From: Marinilabilia rubra
GTDB lineage: Bacteria; Bacteroidota; Bacteroidia; Bacteroidales; Marinilabiliaceae
NCBI RefSeq assembly: GCF_003121985.1
Contig: NZ_QEWP01000002.1
Location: 1-64,000, forward strand
Length of the DNA: 64,000 bases
Direction of reading: 5' to 3'
Both the position numbers and the translations under genes were made by a program. Shown here piece by piece: positions 1 through 9,361 of the stretch. Each line of letters begins with the position of its first letter. Position 1 is the first letter of the stretch. The notes under the pieces were generated by a model. The model saw nothing but the letters and a program-made list of their open reading frames with translations. It was not told the DNA's origin and made no database searches.

Positions 1-10
1 CCAGCCGCGC

Positions 11-59
11 GGAAGCCGGAAGCTGGAGGCTGGAAGTTAGAAGTTAGAAGCTGGAAACT
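11..59. repeat. Heptamer tandem repeat (7 units)
   Basis: Seven consecutive 7-mers of the type GGAAGCT / AGAAGTT, starting at 11, 18, 25, 32, 39, 46 and 53. No ORF of interest covers it. It is one of several heptamer arrays in the spacers of this window (see 6300-6369 and 32636-32829). Confidence 0.75.
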
Positions 60-285
60 TTCGAAGTTAAGAAATTTTGATTCTTTTTGCGGCATATTTA
101 AAAAACTAAGAAAATTATAAAAAACACATTTTAAATGGTTTATGACTTTACTTAGATGATAAATCATAGCCATTTGATAATCCGAGCGTTAACTCACAAA
201 ACCATTGATATATAAACAATTGACTCAGAGTTGATTGCAAGATTTTAACAGACTATTATCTTCATTCAGATTAGAGATTTAAAAG

Positions 286-324
286 AAACCCCTGACAAGC
301 TTGAAGTCCTGTCAGGGGTTTTTT
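286..324. terminator. Bidirectional rho-independent terminator
   Basis: An 11-bp perfect stem (AACCCCTGACA at 287-297 with TGTCAGGGGTT at 310-320) has T-rich flanks on both strands. It lies about 140 bp beyond the stop of the leftward gene ending at 462 and would end that transcript. It could also stop a rightward transcript entering from the left. The rest of 60-461 shows no gene. Confidence 0.8.
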
Positions 325-461
325 ACATCAAAAGAATATGCGTTTCTTTTTTATTACAGGATATCAGCGCGTTAAAAGAACACAATCATTTAATTTGGTT
401 TAGCTAACACAAACAACAAAGAATCATTCCACTACGCACTATAACGATACACTAATCACCA

Positions 462-2957
462 TTAAATAAACAAATTAAGATTTGAAGCCTCCGCTTCTTC
501 GAGGTAGTTAGCAACTCCGCCAATTTTCACACCATCAATCAGTTCCTCTCCTTGAACACCCATAACATCCATACTCATTTGGCAGGCGATCATCTGCACT
601 TCGCTTCTATTGGCATTGTCTATCATCACTTCCAGTGCATCCACATTTTTGCTTTTCATGCGCTGTTTCATCATGGTGCGACCAATACCTCCCATATTCA
701 TATTAGAAAGGGGCAGTTTACCGGCATGACCGGGCATCATCAAGCCAAACATCTTGTCCATAACACCTTTCTTAGTTCGGGGCTTATTCTGCTTCTTTAT
801 CACATTCAATCCCCAGAAGGTAAAGAACATGGTCACTTTTTTACCCATGGAAGCTGCTCCATTTGCAATAACAAAAGAAGCTAAGGCACGATCCAGATCA
901 TCGCTAAATACGATGATTGTTTTATTGTCGCCTTTATCAATGGTTTGAATGCCTTCGGGCATCTTACTGAGAGCGTTTTTTGCCTCTTCGTTTTTCTTTC
1001 GAATAACAGCAGTTATTTCAGCTCCCTTTTTTGATCTACCAACCAGTGTATGCCCTGTCACATTACACCAAGAAGCCACGTCGTTATAAAAACCGGGATC
1101 AGACGCTTTAATCTGCATTTCATCTCCGGGACCTATTTTGGCAATTTCTTCTTTCAACTTCAATACAGGCCCCGGGCATTGCAATCCGCAAGCATCTACT
1201 TCAAGCATCTTTGTTGAAATGTAAGGAATTGATTCCATAACTCCATCCTCTTTCACAGGAACTGCATCTTTCGAGCTGTTAAATTTCAAAGGATTATTCT
1301 GCTCTGCAATGGCTGTTTGATACACCTTTAAACCACCTGAGAGGTTATATACCTTCTCAAATCCATGCTGCTTCAAAATTCTGGTTGCCACATAACCTCT
1401 TAAGCCAACTCCACAGAAAATGTAAAGATTTTTATCTCGTGGAATCTCATCCAAATGTTCGCGCAGTTTATCCACCTCTATATTGATGGATCCTTCAATG
1501 GCATTCAGGCTATGCTCATCAGGTGTACGCACATCCAACAAACAACTGTCTGAGTGATTCCACTCATGAAACTTATAGGGTGATAAAGGTCGGAACAACC
1601 CTTTGATGATATTCTCTGCATTGTAACCGGCTTGGTTTACAGGATCTTTGGCAGAACTAAAGGGAGGTGCATAAGCATGCTCTATCTCCTGCAAGTCATA
1701 GATATCACCGTTGGCTTTAATTATTGCAGCCAGCATATCCACTCTCTTATCTACACCATCATAACCGACAACCTGGCCTCCCAGAAGCTTCCCATCCTCG
1801 GGATTAAAGGTAATTTTCAGAACCATATTGGTTGATCCGGGATAATAGCCTGCATGACTACCCCCGTTTACAATGGTTGACTGATGCGGCACTCCGGCCT
1901 GAGCCAATGCTTTATCGCTTAAACCTGTAGTTGCGGCAGTCATTTCAAATACTTTGGCAATGGCGGTTCCAATAGAACCCTGATATTTACGTTTGTGACC
2001 ATATACCAGGTTATCGGCAAGTATACGTCCCTGTTTATTGGCAGGCCCAGCTAAAAAGGCCAATGAAGACTCTCCCGTTAGCGGATGTGGAAATTCGATG
2101 GCATCCCCTACGGCATAAATATTTTCTTTTGACGTTTGAAGAAACTCATCTACAACAATTCCGCCCCGGTTACCCAGTTCAAGGCCTGCTTTTTGAGCCA
2201 GATGACTGTCAGGCTTAACTCCGATAGATAATACTACAAAATCTGCATTCAGGATTTCTCCACTTGACAACATAAGGCTCAATCCATCACCATTGGGACG
2301 GAAAGCTTTAACTGCATCTTGCAAATAAAGACCCACCTCCTGCTCTTTGAAATGCTGATGTAAGATAGCTGCCATTTCAGGGTCCATCATATTCATTACC
2401 TGAGGAGCAGCTTCCACAACTGTGACGTTTATCCCACGCTGATGAAGGTTTTCAGCCATTTCGAGACCAATAAATCCAGCTCCAACAACTACTGCTGATT
2501 TTGGCTTTTCATCATCAACAAAGGCTTTAATGCGGTCTGTATCGTCAACATTTCTGAGTGTGAAAATATTTTTGCTGTCAATACCCTGAATCGGAGGTTT
2601 TACAGGTTGGGCACCCGGTGACAGCACCAGCTTATCGTAGTTTTCAGTATATTCTTTTCCGGTTTTATGATCTCTAATGGTGATGGCCTGACTATCAGCA
2701 TCAATATCAGTCACCTCGGAAAAGATTCTGACATCAATATTAAAACGCCCTCCAAAACTTTCGGGAGTTTGCACCAAAAGATTGTCTCTATCTTTGATTA
2801 CTCCGCCAATGTAGTAAGGTAATCCACAATTGGCATACGAAATATGCTCCCCTTTTTCGAGCATAATGATTTCCGCATTTTCATCAATTCTTCTGAGTCG
2901 CGCAGCAGTTGTGGCACCCCCGGCAACTCCTCCTATTATAACATATTTTTTCTGCAT
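462..2957 (-). CDS. CoA-disulfide reductase family FAD protein fused to rhodanese, TusA and DsrE domains
   Basis: An 831-residue (from the chosen start) sulfur-handling flavoprotein. The N-terminal ~450 residues are a pyridine nucleotide-disulfide reductase with a GGVAGG dinucleotide fold and the CoADR-type cysteine in SYANCGLPYY (about residue 44). A rhodanese domain follows with its active-site loop in FCGVGLRG, then a TusA domain with CGLQCPGP, and a C-terminal DsrE/DsrF-like domain (last ~150 residues). Such fusions are known for persulfide or polysulfide metabolism; the exact substrate cannot be read here. I chose the ATG at 2957 because MQKKYVIIGG begins the FAD fold directly; an upstream in-frame ATG at 2981 adds eight residues. 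It is last in line after the nif genes, 127 bp from nifV, with its own operator-like inverted repeat upstream, so it may be independently controlled. Confidence 0.85.
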   Translation of the reverse strand: MQKKYVIIGGVAGGATTAARLRRIDENAEIIMLEKGEHISYANCGLPYYIGGVIKDRDNLLVQTPESFGGRFNIDVRIFSEVTDIDADSQAITIRDHKTGKEYTENYDKLVLSPGAQPVKPPIQGIDSKNIFTLRNVDDTDRIKAFVDDEKPKSAVVVGAGFIGLEMAENLHQRGINVTVVEAAPQVMNMMDPEMAAILHQHFKEQEVGLYLQDAVKAFRPNGDGLSLMLSSGEILNADFVVLSIGVKPDSHLAQKAGLELGNRGGIVVDEFLQTSKENIYAVGDAIEFPHPLTGESSLAFLAGPANKQGRILADNLVYGHKRKYQGSIGTAIAKVFEMTAATTGLSDKALAQAGVPHQSTIVNGGSHAGYYPGSTNMVLKITFNPEDGKLLGGQVVGYDGVDKRVDMLAAIIKANGDIYDLQEIEHAYAPPFSSAKDPVNQAGYNAENIIKGLFRPLSPYKFHEWNHSDSCLLDVRTPDEHSLNAIEGSINIEVDKLREHLDEIPRDKNLYIFCGVGLRGYVATRILKQHGFEKVYNLSGGLKVYQTAIAEQNNPLKFNSSKDAVPVKEDGVMESIPYISTKMLEVDACGLQCPGPVLKLKEEIAKIGPGDEMQIKASDPGFYNDVASWCNVTGHTLVGRSKKGAEITAVIRKKNEEAKNALSKMPEGIQTIDKGDNKTIIVFSDDLDRALASFVIANGAASMGKKVTMFFTFWGLNVIKKQNKPRTKKGVMDKMFGLMMPGHAGKLPLSNMNMGGIGRTMMKQRMKSKNVDALEVMIDNANRSEVQMIACQMSMDVMGVQGEELIDGVKIGGVANYLEEAEASNLNLFI

Positions 2958-2985
2958 ATCCTCTGATTTATGTTGGTACAAAAAT

Positions 2986-3017
2986 ATATAAACATATAGA
3001 ATTTCACATGTTTATAT
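2986..3017. promoter_or_regulatory. Operator-like inverted repeat upstream of the CoADR fusion gene
   Basis: Ten-bp perfect arms ATATAAACAT (2986-2995) and ATGTTTATAT (3008-3017) flank a 12-bp spacer. It sits about 30 bp upstream of the chosen start at 2957, a typical place for a dimeric repressor site. Which regulator binds is unknown. Confidence 0.45.
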
Positions 3018-3084
3018 GTATCATTTAAAGAAAAAGTTCTTTAAATAGTGTTAATAACCAACTTCAGAAGAAAGCAAACAACAC

Positions 3085-4209
3085 CTACTTACATGAAACA
3101 AAACATCTTACAATCTCAACAAACTCTTCTTCAGTCAACCCTCTCTTTTGAGTCGATGAATGATTTTTTAAGGAACTCATAAACTCATTAAATCGGTTTT
3201 CTTCGATTTCCATTCCCAAATCCATTAATATTTTTTGAACAGAAGCTTTTCCGGAATGTTTTCCTGCAGCAAATGAAATGGTCCGACCTGCCTCGGAAGG
3301 TAAAAATGGCTGATAGGCCAAAGGATCTTTTCTCAAGCTCCGGCAATGAATTCCCGTTTCATGCTTAAAAGCCATCTCTCCTGAAATGGGTTTCGAAGCA
3401 TGTAATTTTCTACCTGAAATTTCTGCAACGTAATCTGATAGTTCCACGGTCTTTTTTAAATTCACACCGCAATCCACATGATAGCTGGTGGAGAGTCCTG
3501 CAACAATCTCCTCAAGGGCAGCGTTTCCGGCTCTTTCGCCAAGTCCGTTTACAGTAACGCTTGCACAATGACAACCACTGGTCAATGCGGTAAAAGTATT
3601 GGCTGTACCCATTCCAAGATCATTATGACCATGAAATTCGAACTCAACAGACGGATACCTTTTTACGAAACGTGTAAACCAGTTATGGACTTGCATAGGG
3701 TTCAAAACACCAACAGTGTCCGCAAATCTTATACGATCCACACCTGAAGTATGGACCGCAGAAACGAATTCAATCAAATCATTCTCAGCTGCCCGGGAAG
3801 CATCCTGAGCTCCGACGGAAACAAATTGAAAATGATCTTTGGCCATTTTTATTAACCGGTCCATTTCATTCATAATCCAGCTTCTGCTTTTTCCCATCGA
3901 ATTGAGCAAAATATCAGAAACCGGAAATGAAATATTGATTTGTGACACCCCGGTTTTTGCAGACAATAAAATATCAGCTTCCATGGCCCGTGCCCAACAG
4001 GCCGACCTGAAATTGAACCCCTGATCAATTATTCTTTTAATATGTGCTATCTCCTCATCAGAGATGGCCGGGGTTCCTACCTCCAATTCAGGAACCCCGG
4101 CAGCATCAAGAGTTGAGGCAATTCTAATTTTCTCTTCGAGTGAAAAAACAACACCCGGGGCTTGTTCCCCGTCGCGAAGTGTGGTATCAATTAGATAAAA
4201 TTGTCTCAT
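3085..4209 (-). CDS. nifV: Homocitrate synthase NifV
   Basis: Makes homocitrate from acetyl-CoA and 2-oxoglutarate; homocitrate is the organic ligand of the nitrogenase FeMo cofactor. The 374-residue protein has the HMG-lyase/IPMS barrel signature DTTLRDGEQAPG at residues 8-19 and the metal-binding FHGHNDLGM motif near the middle. Length and motifs match NifV rather than the longer 2-isopropylmalate synthases, which carry an extra regulatory domain. It lies 215 bp downstream of the 2Fe-2S ferredoxin gene in the same orientation as the nif operon. The gap carries TTAGAT-type heptamers, so it may or may not be cotranscribed with upstream nif genes. Confidence 0.93.
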   Translation of the reverse strand: MRQFYLIDTTLRDGEQAPGVVFSLEEKIRIASTLDAAGVPELEVGTPAISDEEIAHIKRIIDQGFNFRSACWARAMEADILLSAKTGVSQINISFPVSDILLNSMGKSRSWIMNEMDRLIKMAKDHFQFVSVGAQDASRAAENDLIEFVSAVHTSGVDRIRFADTVGVLNPMQVHNWFTRFVKRYPSVEFEFHGHNDLGMGTANTFTALTSGCHCASVTVNGLGERAGNAALEEIVAGLSTSYHVDCGVNLKKTVELSDYVAEISGRKLHASKPISGEMAFKHETGIHCRSLRKDPLAYQPFLPSEAGRTISFAAGKHSGKASVQKILMDLGMEIEENRFNEFMSSLKNHSSTQKRGLTEEEFVEIVRCFVSCK

Positions 4210-4220
4210 GGCTTAAGAAT

Positions 4221-4249
4221 AGATAATTAGAGGTTAGATAATTAGATAT
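4221..4249. repeat. Short TTAGAT/TTAGAGG heptamer stretch
   Basis: About four imperfect 7-mers of the AGATAAT / TAGAGGT kind between the ferredoxin gene and nifV. It is the same type of spacer repeat as at 6300-6369 but shorter and more degraded. Confidence 0.4.
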
Positions 4250-4424
4250 AAGACAATAGAACGTTAGAATTAATTAACCACAACAATAGTTTAAAGGCAA
4301 AACTTCTTCAAAAAGCTTTAAGATGACTGCAAGGGCTGGTTTATTTTTTTCTGCCTAATGCCTGTCGAACTTCTATCTGTCATTTACTTTAATCTATTAT
4401 CTAACGATCTATTAATTATATCGA

Positions 4425-4730
4425 CTATTCCGAAATCAAATAATCTTCGGCGACTCCACCTTCCTCGATTGCATCAAGGATATCGTCAACAGCATCGGTA
4501 TCTACTTTTCCATACCATTGATTTTGAGGGTGCACAACGACAACAGGTCCCTGTGAGCAAACATTAAGGCATCCGGTAGTAGAAACAACAGCATCCAGGC
4601 CTCGGTCCGCGCATTCTTCCATAATGTACTGTACCAGATCTGTAGCACCATTTTTATTACAAAATCCCTGGGCATCACCGGCAACACGGTATGAATTACA
4701 AACTAAAAAATGATATTCAGGCTTTTTCAT
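4425..4730 (-). CDS. Thioredoxin-like [2Fe-2S] ferredoxin of the nif cluster
   Basis: A 101-residue protein with four cysteines at C11, C24, C54 and C58 (CX12C-X29-CX3C), the ligand pattern of thioredoxin-fold [2Fe-2S] ferredoxins such as the C. pasteurianum 2Fe protein and Azotobacter Shethna protein I. Those relatives are linked to nitrogenase as electron carriers or conformational protectors; which role applies here is inferred from position only. It lies between nifB (244 bp upstream) and nifV. The spacer before it carries a hairpin repeat and a CCCTCTTTTGTATTA string that resembles one next to the inverted repeat upstream of nifH, so a separate promoter is possible. Confidence 0.85.
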   Translation of the reverse strand: MKKPEYHFLVCNSYRVAGDAQGFCNKNGATDLVQYIMEECADRGLDAVVSTTGCLNVCSQGPVVVVHPQNQWYGKVDTDAVDDILDAIEEGGVAEDYLISE

Positions 4731-4942
4731 TGGTTTGGTTTTTATTGATTAATAATTGAATTAATTTCCACATATATTAAGGGAACCATATCAGGCATAT
4801 AAGAATAAATCTAGATCTCTCATGGTCATAACTCCGTCAAACTTTTACAAAAAAACTCGTGATCAATTAATTACAAGAACACCCTCTTTTGTATTAATGT
4901 GCTGAATTTTGGAACAATACGAATCATCTAACATCTAATATC

Positions 4943-4962
4943 TATCCCGAAGCATCGGGACT
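4943..4962. repeat. Hairpin repeat, copy 1 (inverse of 7813-7832)
   Basis: TATCCCGAAGCATCGGGACT forms a small hairpin (TCCCGA/TCGGGA). Its exact reverse complement occurs at 7813-7832, and the flanking TCTAATATC/ACTAAC bases match too. It lies between the nifB stop and the ferredoxin gene. Function unknown; a REP-like intergenic element is the simplest reading. Confidence 0.6.
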
Positions 4963-4974
4963 AACGATCGATTG

Positions 4975-6234
4975 TTACCCACATCCCATTGCATTTCCTG
5001 AGCATCCGCTACCACATTTGAAAGCTTCTGCTTTGCTGATAGTACGGAGTTCTTTCCCTTTATAGACGGCATCCAGCCCCTGATCAATCAACCCTGACAT
5101 TTCAACAATCTGAATACCTGAATGTGATAATACTTCTGATGGTTTGGGCCCTATTCCTCCGGCAAGTAAAGCCCGGCAGTCACTCAACATTTTGCTGAGT
5201 TCGCGCCAACGGTCAAGTCCCTTGCCTGTTTCTGGGGTACTTCTTTGATTAACAAGCTTATATCCATTAGGCGTTTCCCTGAATATAAACAACCTGTCAG
5301 CCTCTCCCAGATGTTGATTGACCAGAATGCCTTCGTTACTGGCAACTGCAACAAATGGTCGTTCATTGGTATCGGTAAGAGTAAATTTGGTGGCATCTGA
5401 CAATAATCTTGAGGCTTCTGTACTGTCTTTCCCCAGTAACCCGGCGGCATCGGCACGGCATCGGGCACAATGTGTCATCACTGGCAAATGATCATTCACC
5501 GTATTCCTCAATTCCTTAATCAAGGCAGGTTGTGGCTCTGGTATATTTTCAAATTCGGTTCCCTCTACAGGATACATCGGAATAGGGTTCATCACTTCTA
5601 CTCCTTGTGCGGAAGCCCATTTGGCAACTTCTTTTATATGATGGTGATTGATCCCGGGGACTACCACACTATTGACTTTAGTAGTGATTCCGGCTTCGAC
5701 CAGGGATTTAATGGCCTTTTTTTGCTGAGACAAAAGCAACTCGGCTGCATCACGCCCAAAATACCCACGCTTTTTGAACCTCACCCATCCGTAAATATCT
5801 TTGGTCACATCAGGATCTACACCATTGACGGTAATCGTAACGTGCGATACATTTAACTCCTTAAGCTCGTCGACGAATGGAGCGATATTAAGACCGTTTG
5901 AAGAAACACAAAGCAGCATTTCAGGAAAGTTTTCTCTCACCTTTCGCAAGGTTTCCATGGTTGCCTCAGGTTGTGCAAACGGGTCTCCTGGTCCGGCAAT
6001 ACCTACCACACTAAGGTTTGGCAACTTCTTTTTCAACTCAGTCAGGTAAAAAACAGACTGATCAGGAGTTAATATATTACTGGTTACCCCCGGACGACTT
6101 TCATTGACACAGTCGTATTTCCGGTTGCAGTAATTACACTTGATGTTACATGTCATAGCCACTGGTAAATGTACACGGGCAAATTTGTGACGGGCATCTT
6201 TATTGAAACAAGGATGTGTGGAAATGTCAGGCAT
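4975..6234 (-). CDS. nifB: FeMo-cofactor biosynthesis radical SAM protein NifB with NifX-like domain
   Basis: Builds the NifB-co iron-sulfur-carbide precursor of FeMo-co using SAM radical chemistry. The 419-residue protein has the radical-SAM triad CNIKCNYC (C29, C33, C36), the downstream NESRPGVTS stretch typical of NifB, and a C-terminal NifX/NafY-like domain from about residue 290. It ends in a Cys/Gly-rich tail (CGSGCSG...CG). This is the two-domain NifB architecture. It follows nifN by 160 bp of heptamer repeats, so cotranscription is plausible but would have to read through that array. Confidence 0.95.
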   Translation of the reverse strand: MPDISTHPCFNKDARHKFARVHLPVAMTCNIKCNYCNRKYDCVNESRPGVTSNILTPDQSVFYLTELKKKLPNLSVVGIAGPGDPFAQPEATMETLRKVRENFPEMLLCVSSNGLNIAPFVDELKELNVSHVTITVNGVDPDVTKDIYGWVRFKKRGYFGRDAAELLLSQQKKAIKSLVEAGITTKVNSVVVPGINHHHIKEVAKWASAQGVEVMNPIPMYPVEGTEFENIPEPQPALIKELRNTVNDHLPVMTHCARCRADAAGLLGKDSTEASRLLSDATKFTLTDTNERPFVAVASNEGILVNQHLGEADRLFIFRETPNGYKLVNQRSTPETGKGLDRWRELSKMLSDCRALLAGGIGPKPSEVLSHSGIQIVEMSGLIDQGLDAVYKGKELRTISKAEAFKCGSGCSGNAMGCG

Positions 6235-6299
6235 AACTGGTAGTTTTTAGGTTATTTTTGATTGCTGTCCGGGGTCAGGGTTAGGGATAGATGCTGGAG

Positions 6300-6369
6300 G
6301 TTAGAGGTTAGGGGTTAGAGGTTGGATGTTAGAGGTTGGATGTTAGAGATTAGAGGTTAGAGGTTAGAA
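6300..6369. repeat. GTTAGAG heptamer tandem array (10 units)
   Basis: Ten back-to-back 7-mers from 6300: mainly GTTAGAG with variants GTTAGGG, GTTGGAT, ATTAGAG and GTTAGAA. More degraded units extend to either side (about 6276-6383). The array fills the spacer between the nifN stop and nifB start, inside the presumed nif operon. Confidence 0.85.
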
Positions 6370-6394
6370 AACAGAGGTTAGATATTTTATTTAA

Positions 6395-7780
6395 TCAGAG
6401 GTACTTATAGCCTACTGGTGATTTATCTTGTTTAACTTGCAATAAAGTATTGACAATGGTATCGAACAGGTTTTGTGCTCCTCTGTAACCGACATGAAGA
6501 ATGCGTTGTGCTCCAATGCGATCGTGGACAGGAAATCCAATACGAACCAGGGGGACACCTATCTCCCGCGCCAGGTTGTAACCTTTGCTGTTTCCTATAA
6601 TTAAATCGGGCTTATTCTCCAGGCAAAACTCTCTGATTTCTTCAAAGTCAGCATCAGCCATTACTGTGGTCTCACCATCATCTGATGACAATGCCTTTTT
6701 CAAACCTCTGCCTTCACTCCCTGACGCAGCAAGGCTTACAATTATTCCAACCTCCTTGAGGAAAGACGTAAGCGCCATTACCATATCCTCATCGCCATAT
6801 ATCACCACTTTTTTGCCAAAAACATATTTATGACCATCCACATAGGCATCAATTAAACGGCCACGTTCGTTGGTGTGGGCTATTGGTGTTTCTTTGCCGC
6901 TCAACTCATTCAGCAATTCAAAGAACTTATCAGTCTGATCAATCCCTATGGGTGATAACAAAGAGTGTTTAGGGACATCAAACTCTTCTTCCAGGTAGGA
7001 AGCCCCTGAATTCTGGTTAAGCTTATAGTAATCCTCTCCTACACCAAATTCAATGGAAGCTTTGGCCCCTCCCATGTTCCTGATTTTTTGCAACGGAGTA
7101 CCTCCTCCCGGAACACGGTGGTATTGATCCCAGATAGGGTTATCTAATGTGTCGGAATAATCGGGCATCAAGGTGTAATCCAAACTAAAATCGGTCATAA
7201 TTTCTTTCAAATGCCTTAAATCAGCAGGCGACCAAAGTCCTGGAAACAAGTTAATGGAACTGTGAGACTCCGGTAATGCAGGCTTGTATGAGAAACGCTT
7301 AACCAGCGAATAAACAGCCTCCCGGTAACCTTCGGCATGAGTTCCCTGATAACTGGGAGTAGATGCTGCTACCAACCTGGGCGCATCTGCAGGACGGTCG
7401 GCCTCCATCTCAACTATTTTGAGCATTTGAGGTACATCTTCCCCAATGGTTTCACTCAGGCAGGTTGTACAAACACCAATTAAATCAGGCTTATACTGTT
7501 CTGAAATATTATTAAGCGCTTCCTTGAGATTCATGGCACCGCCAAAAACCGTCGTATCTTCAGTAAAATTGGTGGAAGCTATATCAATGGGTTCTCTGAA
7601 ATGACTGATCAAATAGCGTCTTATATATGTGGCACATCCCTGCGAGCCGTGCACCAAAGGCACACATCCTTCAACTCCTCTGTATGCAATGCTTGCACCC
7701 AATGGAGCACATAATTTGCAGGCATTTCGCGTAGAAACGAATCCTGATGACTTGGGTGTTAATAATGATTCTTTTTCCAT
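6395..7780 (-). CDS. nifN: Nitrogenase cofactor scaffold protein NifN
   Basis: Beta-like half of the NifEN complex, on which NifB-co matures to FeMo-co. The 461-residue protein belongs to the nitrogenase component 1 family and has NACKLCAPLGA (C21, C24), HGSQGCA (C49) and TTCLSETIGED near residue 105, all of which align with NifK P-cluster loops. It differs from NifK in sequence and is paired with nifE directly upstream. The nifE-nifN spacer is 225 bp, unlike the tight H-to-K part, and contains the hairpin repeat at 7813-7832. Confidence 0.94.
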   Translation of the reverse strand: MEKESLLTPKSSGFVSTRNACKLCAPLGASIAYRGVEGCVPLVHGSQGCATYIRRYLISHFREPIDIASTNFTEDTTVFGGAMNLKEALNNISEQYKPDLIGVCTTCLSETIGEDVPQMLKIVEMEADRPADAPRLVAASTPSYQGTHAEGYREAVYSLVKRFSYKPALPESHSSINLFPGLWSPADLRHLKEIMTDFSLDYTLMPDYSDTLDNPIWDQYHRVPGGGTPLQKIRNMGGAKASIEFGVGEDYYKLNQNSGASYLEEEFDVPKHSLLSPIGIDQTDKFFELLNELSGKETPIAHTNERGRLIDAYVDGHKYVFGKKVVIYGDEDMVMALTSFLKEVGIIVSLAASGSEGRGLKKALSSDDGETTVMADADFEEIREFCLENKPDLIIGNSKGYNLAREIGVPLVRIGFPVHDRIGAQRILHVGYRGAQNLFDTIVNTLLQVKQDKSPVGYKYL

Positions 7781-7812
7781 AACCTGCTCCTTTTATAATT
7801 TAGTAGATAGTT

Positions 7813-7832
7813 AGTCCCGATGCTTCGGGATA
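7813..7832. repeat. Hairpin repeat, copy 2
   Basis: AGTCCCGATGCTTCGGGATA is the exact reverse complement of 4943-4962 and lies in the spacer between nifE and nifN, surrounded by TTAGAT-like heptamers. Confidence 0.6.
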
Positions 7833-8005
7833 GATATTAGATTTAAGATGTCTCATGTTATTCTTATAATCATATTCACATGTCAAACCATTAATCTTCC
7901 ATCTCTACACACAAACCACAACTATCAAGGAAAACTTTGTGTCTTTGCATTTAAATTTTTCTTAAATCTCAAAATCTAACGGTCTATTAATCTTTAAACC
8001 GATTT

Positions 8006-9334
8006 TTACTTCACAAACTTCCAAACCGGGCTCATAACCGAGGCATGCACTTCGCGGGCAAAATTCATCATTCCCTCATACCCTGCCAGGGCTTCTTTTC
8101 TTTCGTGGTTGTGATCACAAAATCCAAGACCAAGTTTATGGGCAATGGGACGTTCTTTAACACCACCAATAAAAAGGTCAGCTCCTTTTTGCTTTACAAA
8201 AGTTGAAAGTTCATTGGGGTTAGAATCATCCACCAAAATGGTTCCCGGGTCGCATAACTTTTGAAGCAGTTTGTAATCGTCTTTATTTCCGGTTTGTGAA
8301 CCCACAACCACAGTTTCCATACCTATCAGGCGTAAAGCTTTCACCAGACTAATCGCCTTAAAAGCACCTCCCACATAAATGGCGGCTTTTTTTCCGGCCA
8401 AATCACGTTTGAAGGGTTCAAGCGCAGGAATAAGTTCTTTTAGTTCTTCCGTAACCAGTTCCCGGGTTACATTCATCATTTCTTTATTTTGGAAGAAACC
8501 TGCCACTTCATACAAGGCTTCAGACATATCTTCTATGCCGAAGTAGGACACCTTTTTGAAAGGAATACCGTATTTTTCTTTCATTTCGCGAGCCAATGGC
8601 ATCATTGAACCGGAGCACTGAACCACATTAAGTTTGGCTTTATGTGCCCGCCTGATTTCATCAACTCTTCCATCACCCGTGAGACAGGTGATGATGTTTA
8701 CCCCCATTTTCTCGTAGTAGTCTTTTAAAATCCAAAGTTCACCGGCCAGGTTAAAATCTCCGAGGATATTGATGGAGTATTCGGGAGCTTCATAAGTATC
8801 ATCGGTGCCTATTAAAGTAGATATGGCAGAGCATGCAGCACTGTAACCATCCTTTTTAGTTCCGCGGAAACCTTCGGACATAACAGGAATAACATCTATC
8901 CCCTTCTCTCTGGATACTCTGCGACAAACACTCTCCACATCGTCGCCAATAACACCAACAATACAGGTAGCAAACACAAAGGCTGCATTGGGCTTATAAG
9001 TATCAATCAACTCTACAAGGGAGTGATAAAGTTTTTTCTCCCCACCGAATACCACATCTTTTTCGCGTAAGTCGGTTGAAAAACTGAGACGATGCAACTG
9101 AGGACCTGACGAAAGAGCGCCACGTATATCCCAGGTATAAGCTGCGCAACCAATGGGACCATGAATCAGGTGCAAGGCATCAGCAATGGGGTAAAGGACA
9201 ACTCTCGAACCACAGAAAACACACGCTCTCTGACTAACTGATCCTGCCAGACTTTTCTTATCGCAGGCAATATCCGGGGCATCATTCTCCAGTGTAACTA
9301 TCTGGGATGTGCGTTTTTTTAGAAAATCAGTCAT
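8006..9334 (-). CDS. nifE: Nitrogenase cofactor scaffold protein NifE
   Basis: Alpha-like half of NifEN. From the start chosen it is 442 residues, with component-1 cysteines at C38/C41 (ACVFCGS), C63 (HGPIGCA) and C124 (FATCIVGVIGDD). I chose the ATG at 9334 because MTDFLKKRT opens a protein of normal NifE length. An open frame continues upstream to 9433 but runs through the large inverted repeat at 9362-9459 and its extra residues are not NifE-like. It is separated from nifK by 325 bp containing that hairpin. Confidence 0.94.
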   Translation of the reverse strand: MTDFLKKRTSQIVTLENDAPDIACDKKSLAGSVSQRACVFCGSRVVLYPIADALHLIHGPIGCAAYTWDIRGALSSGPQLHRLSFSTDLREKDVVFGGEKKLYHSLVELIDTYKPNAAFVFATCIVGVIGDDVESVCRRVSREKGIDVIPVMSEGFRGTKKDGYSAACSAISTLIGTDDTYEAPEYSINILGDFNLAGELWILKDYYEKMGVNIITCLTGDGRVDEIRRAHKAKLNVVQCSGSMMPLAREMKEKYGIPFKKVSYFGIEDMSEALYEVAGFFQNKEMMNVTRELVTEELKELIPALEPFKRDLAGKKAAIYVGGAFKAISLVKALRLIGMETVVVGSQTGNKDDYKLLQKLCDPGTILVDDSNPNELSTFVKQKGADLFIGGVKERPIAHKLGLGFCDHNHERKEALAGYEGMMNFAREVHASVMSPVWKFVK

Positions 9335-9361
9335 GGCGTATATTTTTAAAATTGATAAAAA

